The translations under genes were made by a program, and so were the position numbers. Below, one piece after another: positions 59,201 to 64,000 of a DNA stretch of 64,000 nucleotides (positions are counted from its first letter, which is position 1; each line of letters opens with the position of its first letter). Origin of the DNA: Saccopteryx bilineata (lineage: Eukaryota > Chordata > Mammalia > Chiroptera > Emballonuridae); NCBI RefSeq assembly GCF_036850765.1, contig NC_089494.1:228736779-228800778 (forward strand), written 5' to 3'. The notes beneath the pieces were generated by a model. It ran no database searches. It was not told the DNA's origin and was given only the letters and a program-made list of their open reading frames with translations.

Positions 59201-60025
59201 GTTCGTTTCTAGGAATTTTTTAATTTTTTCTTTGATCTCATTGTTAACCCATTCATTATTTAATAACATGCCATTTAGTTTCCAAGTGCTTCAGTATTTT
59301 TCAGTTTTTCTGTTATGGTTGATTTCTAGTTTCATGCCATTGTGATCAGAGAAAATGCTTAATATGATTTTAGTCTTCTTAAATTTGTTCAGACCACTTT
59401 TGTGCCGTAACATGTGGTCTATCCTAGAGAATGTACCATGAGCACTTGAAAAGAATGTATATTTTGCTGCTTTGGGGTGAAAGGTTCTGAAGATATCTAT
59501 TAAATCGAGTTGATCTAGTATGTCCTTTAAGTGTACTGTTTCATTGTTAATTTTCCTTCTTGAGGATCTATCTAGTGATGTTAGTGGGGATTGAAATCCT
59601 CTACTATTATAGTATTGCTGTTGATCTCACCCTTTAAATCCATCAAAGTCTGTTTTATATATTTAGATGCTCCTATATTAGGTGTGTAGATATTTATAAC
59701 GGTTATATCTTCCTGTTGGATTGCTCCCTTTATCATTAAGTAATGACCTTCTTTATCTCTTACTATAGCCTTTGTTTTAAAGTCCATTTTGTCTGATATA
59801 AATATTGCTACCCCAGCTTTTCTTTCATTTCCATTTGCATGAAATATTTTTTTCATTCTTTTATCTTCAGTCTATGTGCATCTTTTATTTTAAGGTGTGT
59901 CTCTTGGAGACAGCAAATGTATGGTCCTGTTTCCTTATCCGCACAGCGACCCAATGTCTTTTGATTGGATCATTTAATCCATTTACATTTAAGGTTATTA
60001 TTGATATGTAGTTGTGTATTGCCAT
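56260..60025 (-). pseudogene. Broken L1 ORF2 (copy C)
   Basis: The start ATG is at 60025 and the family stop position at 56260-56262. Fragments of endonuclease (59581-59856), RT thumb and palm (57970-58502, [15 protein letters not shown] readable) and C-terminal parts (56349-56981) are spread over different frames, with stops between. The FADD region near 57930 is damaged. Not functional. Confidence 0.92.
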
Positions 60026-60109
60026 TTTATTCTTTAAAACTATATTCCTCTTTGCTATATTCTTTTTCCCCTTTGATCTGTTTACAACAGGCCCCTTAGC
60101 ATTTCTTGC

Positions 60110-61422
60110 AGCATTGCTTTGGTTGTAATGAATTCCTTGAGGGTTTTTTGGTGTAGAAACTTATTTCTCCTTCAATTTTATTTATTTATTTTTTATTTAT
60201 TTTTTTTTTTTTCATTTTTCTGAAGCTGGAAACAGGGAGAGACAGTCAGACAGACTCCCGCATGCGCCCAACCGGGATCCACCCGGCACGCCCACCATGG
60301 GGCAACGCTCTGCCCACCAGGGGGCGATGCTCTGCCCATCCTGGGCATCGCCATGTTGCGACCAGAGCCACTCTAGTGCCTGGGGCAGAGGCCAAGGAGC
60401 CATCCCCAGCGCCCCGGGCCCTCTTTGCTCCAATGGAGCCTCAGCTGCGGGAGGGGAAGAGAGAGACAGAGAGGAAAGTGCGGCGGAGGGGTGGAGAAGC
60501 AAATGGGCGCTTCTCCTGTGTGCCCTGGCCGGGAATTGAACCCGGGTCCTCCGCACGCTAGGCCGACGCTCTACCGCTGAGCCAACCGGCCAGGGCCTCT
60601 CCTTCAATTTTAAATGATAGTCTTGCTCAATAAAGTAGTCTTGGTTATAGGCTCTTGTTCTGCATTACTTTGAATATTTCTTGCCAATCTTTTCTGTCCT
60701 CAAGTGTTTCTGTTGAGAAATCAGAAGTCATCCTTATGAGGGCTCCTTTGTAGGTGATAGCCTTTTTTTCTCTAGCAGCTTTTAATATTTTCTCTTTAAT
60801 CACTTAGCTTTGGTATTTTAATTATGATGTGTCTTGGTGTAGATTTCCTTGGGTTTCTCTTTAATGGAATTCTCTGTGCTTCTTGAACTTATGAGATGTT
60901 TTCCTGCCTTAATTTAGGGAAGTTTTCAGCTATGATATTTTTGAACAAAGTCTCTATCTCTTGTCCTTTCTCTTCTTCTTCAGGAACCCCTATGCTGCAG
61001 ATGTTATTTCTCTTCATGTTGTCACAGAGCTCTCTTAGATTTTCCTCAGACTTTTTGAGTCTCTTTTCTTTTTTCTGCTCTGCTTCCATGCCTTCATTTA
61101 TCTTGTCCTCTAACTCGCTGATTCGATTCTCAGCTTCATCCATCCTGCTTTTAATTTCTTCCATTGTGTTTTTTATTTCTGATATTGTATTTGTCATTTC
61201 TGACTGATTCTTTTTTATTATTTCAATGTCCTTTTTTATATTTGCTATCTCTTTATTTAGGTGTTCATAATGACCATCTATTGTTGTTCTAAGATCTTTG
61301 AGCATCCTGACAATCGTTATTTTAAACTCTGCATCCAGTAATTTGGTTATATCTGACTCATTCAGGTTCTTTTCTGGGGATTTCTCTTGATTCATTTGTG
61401 TTACATTTCTCTGCCTTCTCAT
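60110..61422 (-). pseudogene. Broken L1 ORF1 (copy C)
   Basis: Starts at 61422. The first 180 codons or so are open and form a clear coiled coil (heptads from TIDGHYEHLNKEI to RISELEDKI), then the NICSIGVPEEEEKGQE block typical of the RRM edge. The frame ends prematurely at 60889. The C-terminal domain is frameshifted and split by the SINE at 60181-60597. The 3' limit is approximate. Confidence 0.85.
60181..60597 (-). mobile_element. Long SINE, duplicated-segment subfamily, in L1 copy C
   Basis: Perfect 15-bp TSD tctccttcaatttta (60166-60180 and 60598-60612). Same subfamily as 12401-12798 (cggcgga and ccgcacgctaggccg variants). The second CTCF-like core is intact (60314-60326). The first has an AGG-to-ATG change. 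Confidence 0.95.
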
Positions 61423-61592
61423 TTTGTCTATGTAAAAGAAGGTTTTGGCCACTGGAGTCCACTGGGTGTGGCCTCTGTGTTCCCTAGGTGTGGTTTGTCT
61501 GCAGGCCCGCCACCCCATCTGCTGCTGCTGTGTAGGGCATTTGGGTACTGGGGTTGCTGGTGCCAGCCCACTGGGCTTTAAAAAGAATTTTT

Positions 61593-63190
61593 AAAAGGAG
61601 TTTATTTTTTTATTTAAATAATACAGAGGTACATTAATGTTTCCTTAGTTACCACATCAAAAATCTGATGTGCATCCTAACAAAACTTTTTCTATGCCAT
61701 ATATATTTATGTATTTTGTATATACAGAAATGAAACAGTGTTAAAAGTTATACTCTTTTGCAAGTTGCTTTTTTAATTTAATAAGATAATACTTTTAATG
61801 TTTTTCCCTCACTCTAACCTGCATATTTTATTATAATTATGTAGAAATTTTCTCCAGATAATTATTTTTCTCACTGTAGGTTTTTTTTTCAGTTTAATTA
61901 ATATTTATTTACAAATGCATGAAATGACACAGCAACATGGTCAAAGATTGTTTAGAGTTAAGCATGACTGGTTTCTTTTCTCAACACTGTTTTTTATATG
62001 TCATCTCCCTAATTCATTTATATTGGTCAGTTGACAACTACCTAAGATCTGCAGCCTAATTAGATGCTTTAATTTTGCTGCCATCTGTTTCCAGCCTCTT
62101 TTTGGCTTAGAGCCATCACTCTTACTTCACTTCTCACTGATGTGGGGTCATCTGATCACCCTCTCTCCCCACCCCACCTGCGTGCCTGTCCTGGTTTCAT
62201 CTAATCTCTGTTGCCTTCAGTATTATAAAGCAGAGCTTTGCAGACATGTTTTTCTAGCCTTCTCCCCTCTTATCCCTGATTTCCTTAATAGGAAGTCAAT
62301 TAATTTATAATAAAATTGGGCTTTTATTGATAGCTAAATCCACTGACACAATCAAGAATGGTAAGGTGGTATTTATTTTTAGAAATAGTGCCAGTCCAGG
62401 TGCTTTCTGATTTCCCTGTTCTACATGACAGAATAAGTCTTAATACCTCAAGTTGTAAAGATTCCACTTGACTTTGCTCCAAGACAAACCAGAAGTAGAA
62501 TTAGGATGACAATCACGTAGTCCCAAGGAAGGAGGGCAAGAGACTGTCCCCAGAAAGGCCATCAGTCCACTCAGAGTGGTTCTGGGGCTACGTTTGCATA
62601 AATGGAGGAAATGAAGATAAAATGATACTATTCAGCTGCAAAAAAAAGGGTTGGAAAAAAATATAGAGGAAACTAGTTTAGTTCACATTTTTATTTTCCA
62701 GAGAATGTTTTATCCTGCATTAGGAACTTTTCGTATGCATTTTCCTAGACACATTATTTATTTATTGTAGTATTTAGATCCTGCCTTAAAGTTCCAACTT
62801 CTAGCAAGACCAATAATGCATCCTTTTATTTCTATTGGATTGAGTAAGGCAAAGTACATAATGATGTGTTAAAGAAAGCCAAGAAGTTTGTTCTGATTTT
62901 CTATCAGTACATAAGAAGATGATTAACAGACTTGCTATGTCCACAAGGGGTTTGTGGCTCCTTTAACTGCGTGTGTTCTGGGGGAAAGTCCATTCTTTGG
63001 AGGCCCATCTCCTTTGTGAATCTGTAAGCCTTCATGAGAATATTGTTTTTCTCAAAATATCACAATTTTTGAAAAAGCATGATTAAGGTGAACATATTTA
63101 GAGTAATTTCACTCCCACCTGATAAACACAGTTTGAATAGGTATCCACTTTATATGTTCAATTTTGGATGAAATTCTTCTTTCACAGAAG
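61593..63190. other. Unique AT-rich sequence
   Basis: About 1.6 kb with no assignable gene or repeat. Confidence 0.4.
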
Positions 63191-63195
63191 AACTA

Positions 63196-63648
63196 TGTGG
63201 TAGCCAACCTTTAAGATGGTACTCCGTGATGCTCAGTCCCTGGTCCTCACATCTTTCTGTGTCCCCTCCCACACTGAATGCAGAAGAATTAGGTAACTAA
63301 CAAGATAGGATACTACAGAAATGACCAAGTATGACTTCTGAGGCTAGATTATAAAAGATATTGAGGCTTCGTCCTTGCTCTCTCTTAAATCACTCCCTCT
63401 TGAGGAATCCAGTCATCACTTCATGGGACACTAAGTCTTGCGAGAGGAGCCAAAGCCTCCTGCCACACTCAGCACCAAACTGCCAGCAATGTGAATGTGC
63501 TATCTTGGAAGCGGAACCTGCAGAGCCAGAAGCCCCAGCTCAGCCATTCTTGAATTCCCACACAAACTGTGAGATAATAAATGCTCATTATTGTTTAAGC
63601 CTTTAGGTTTTGAGGTAGTTTATTACTCAGAAATAGGTAACTAATACA
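63196..63648 (+). repeat. Solo MaLR-type LTR (MLT1-like)
   Basis: Starts tgtggtagccaac and ends ggtaactaataca, giving the TG...CA ends of an LTR. Internal blocks (gacttctgaggctagattat, tcttggaagcggaacctgca, actgtgagataataaatgct) match the ERVL-MaLR class. A polyadenylation signal aataaa is at 63576-63581. No internal retroviral genes accompany it. The 5-bp TSD is not clear. The open frame at 63361-63606 is probably incidental. Confidence 0.8.
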
Positions 63649-64000
63649 GATGACATCACAATCCTAACAGTGGAGCTGAGACTTGGAAATGTGTCTACAT
63701 GTTTTAGCCCCAAGCATTATTGTGAGTTCCATTATCAGTAGACTCATATTCCTTTTATAAAAACTGAATTAAAAAATAACAGTCTACATCCATTTTTATA
63801 GGATTCCCTACAGCTCCTGGTAAATCTCTCTACCTGTGATACCTTAGTGGAATGTGAGATTAGTAAACAGCATGAATTTCATAGATAAGGTCGCTACTTC
63901 TTTGTTGCTTCAAGGCCATGGTTTTGCTTCTCTTATGTAGAGGAGGGTACTGAACTTGCTATTGGATCTTATTATTATAGAACTTTTTATTATTATGAAA
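63649..64000. other. Unique sequence to window end
   Basis: Nothing recognised. Confidence 0.4.

Larger units (their letters stand above)
56024..61576 (-). mobile_element. L1: L1 retrotransposon, copy C (older, 5'-truncated)
   Basis: 5.55 kb with a perfect 16-bp TSD tttaaaaagaattttt (56008-56023 and 61577-61592) ending at TTTT/AA. It keeps only about 150 bp before ORF1, so it lacks the promoter. It is more diverged from copies A and B than they are from each other and belongs to a related, older subfamily. A long SINE (60181-60597) interrupts the ORF1 C-terminal region. Confidence 0.93.

Noticed and set aside
11512..60597. tRNA genes suggested by A-box and B-box matches
   Set aside because: Every such match lies in the head of a SINE with a body, tail and usually a TSD. 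None folds out as a stand-alone tRNA gene by eye.
63361..63606. 81-codon open frame
   Set aside because: Lies within a MaLR-type LTR, which is non-coding.

Overview
This is a repeat-rich stretch of a mammalian genome with no recognisable host protein-coding gene, rRNA gene or functional tRNA gene. Two families of tRNA-derived SINEs, a Ves-like SINE, young L1 LINEs, hAT DNA transposons and older mammalian-wide repeats (MIR, a MaLR LTR, L1M-type fragments) point to a placental mammal. The SINE heads resemble those of bats, so Chiroptera is my best guess. The family (possibly Emballonuridae) is uncertain and rests on memory of SINE sequences.

Three large L1 elements dominate, all on the minus strand. 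Copy A (2385-10232) is full length with a perfect 14-bp target-site duplication (TSD), a complete 1275-codon ORF2 with its catalytic motifs, and an ORF1 of 318 codons whose extreme N-terminus appears frameshifted. Its 5' UTR is about 2.5 kb and contains a GC-rich tandem array of about 240-bp monomers. Copy B (37512-45714) is a close relative of near full length, broken by frameshifts, a CGA-to-TGA stop and two SINE insertions. Copy C (56024-61576) is older, truncated upstream of ORF1, and also carries a nested SINE. Many shorter L1 3' ends are scattered between them.

The long SINE family (about 350-400 bp) occurs at least eleven times and the short family (about 175-215 bp) four times. Most copies are flanked by TSDs, often at TTTT/AA-like sites, so L1 machinery probably moved them. 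The long SINE carries a segment matching the CTCF core motif, and one subfamily has that segment duplicated. At 28243-29535 a hAT element contains a SINE and a second hAT, and the second hAT contains another SINE. TSDs or TIRs mark every layer.

Region by region: 1-2370 old repeats and unique sequence; 2371-10246 L1 copy A; 10.2-24.3 kb SINEs, MIRs, an old L1 3' end, a hAT and a Tigger-like element; 24.3-27.8 kb the longest repeat-poor block; 28.2-29.5 kb the nested stack; 29.5-37.5 kb mostly unique with MIRs and L1 tails; 37.5-45.7 kb L1 copy B; 46-55.5 kb unique sequence mixed with old repeats; 56.0-61.6 kb L1 copy C; 61.6-64 kb unique sequence and a MaLR-type LTR. All boundaries come from reading TSDs, inverted repeats and motifs by eye. 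No alignment or database search was run.
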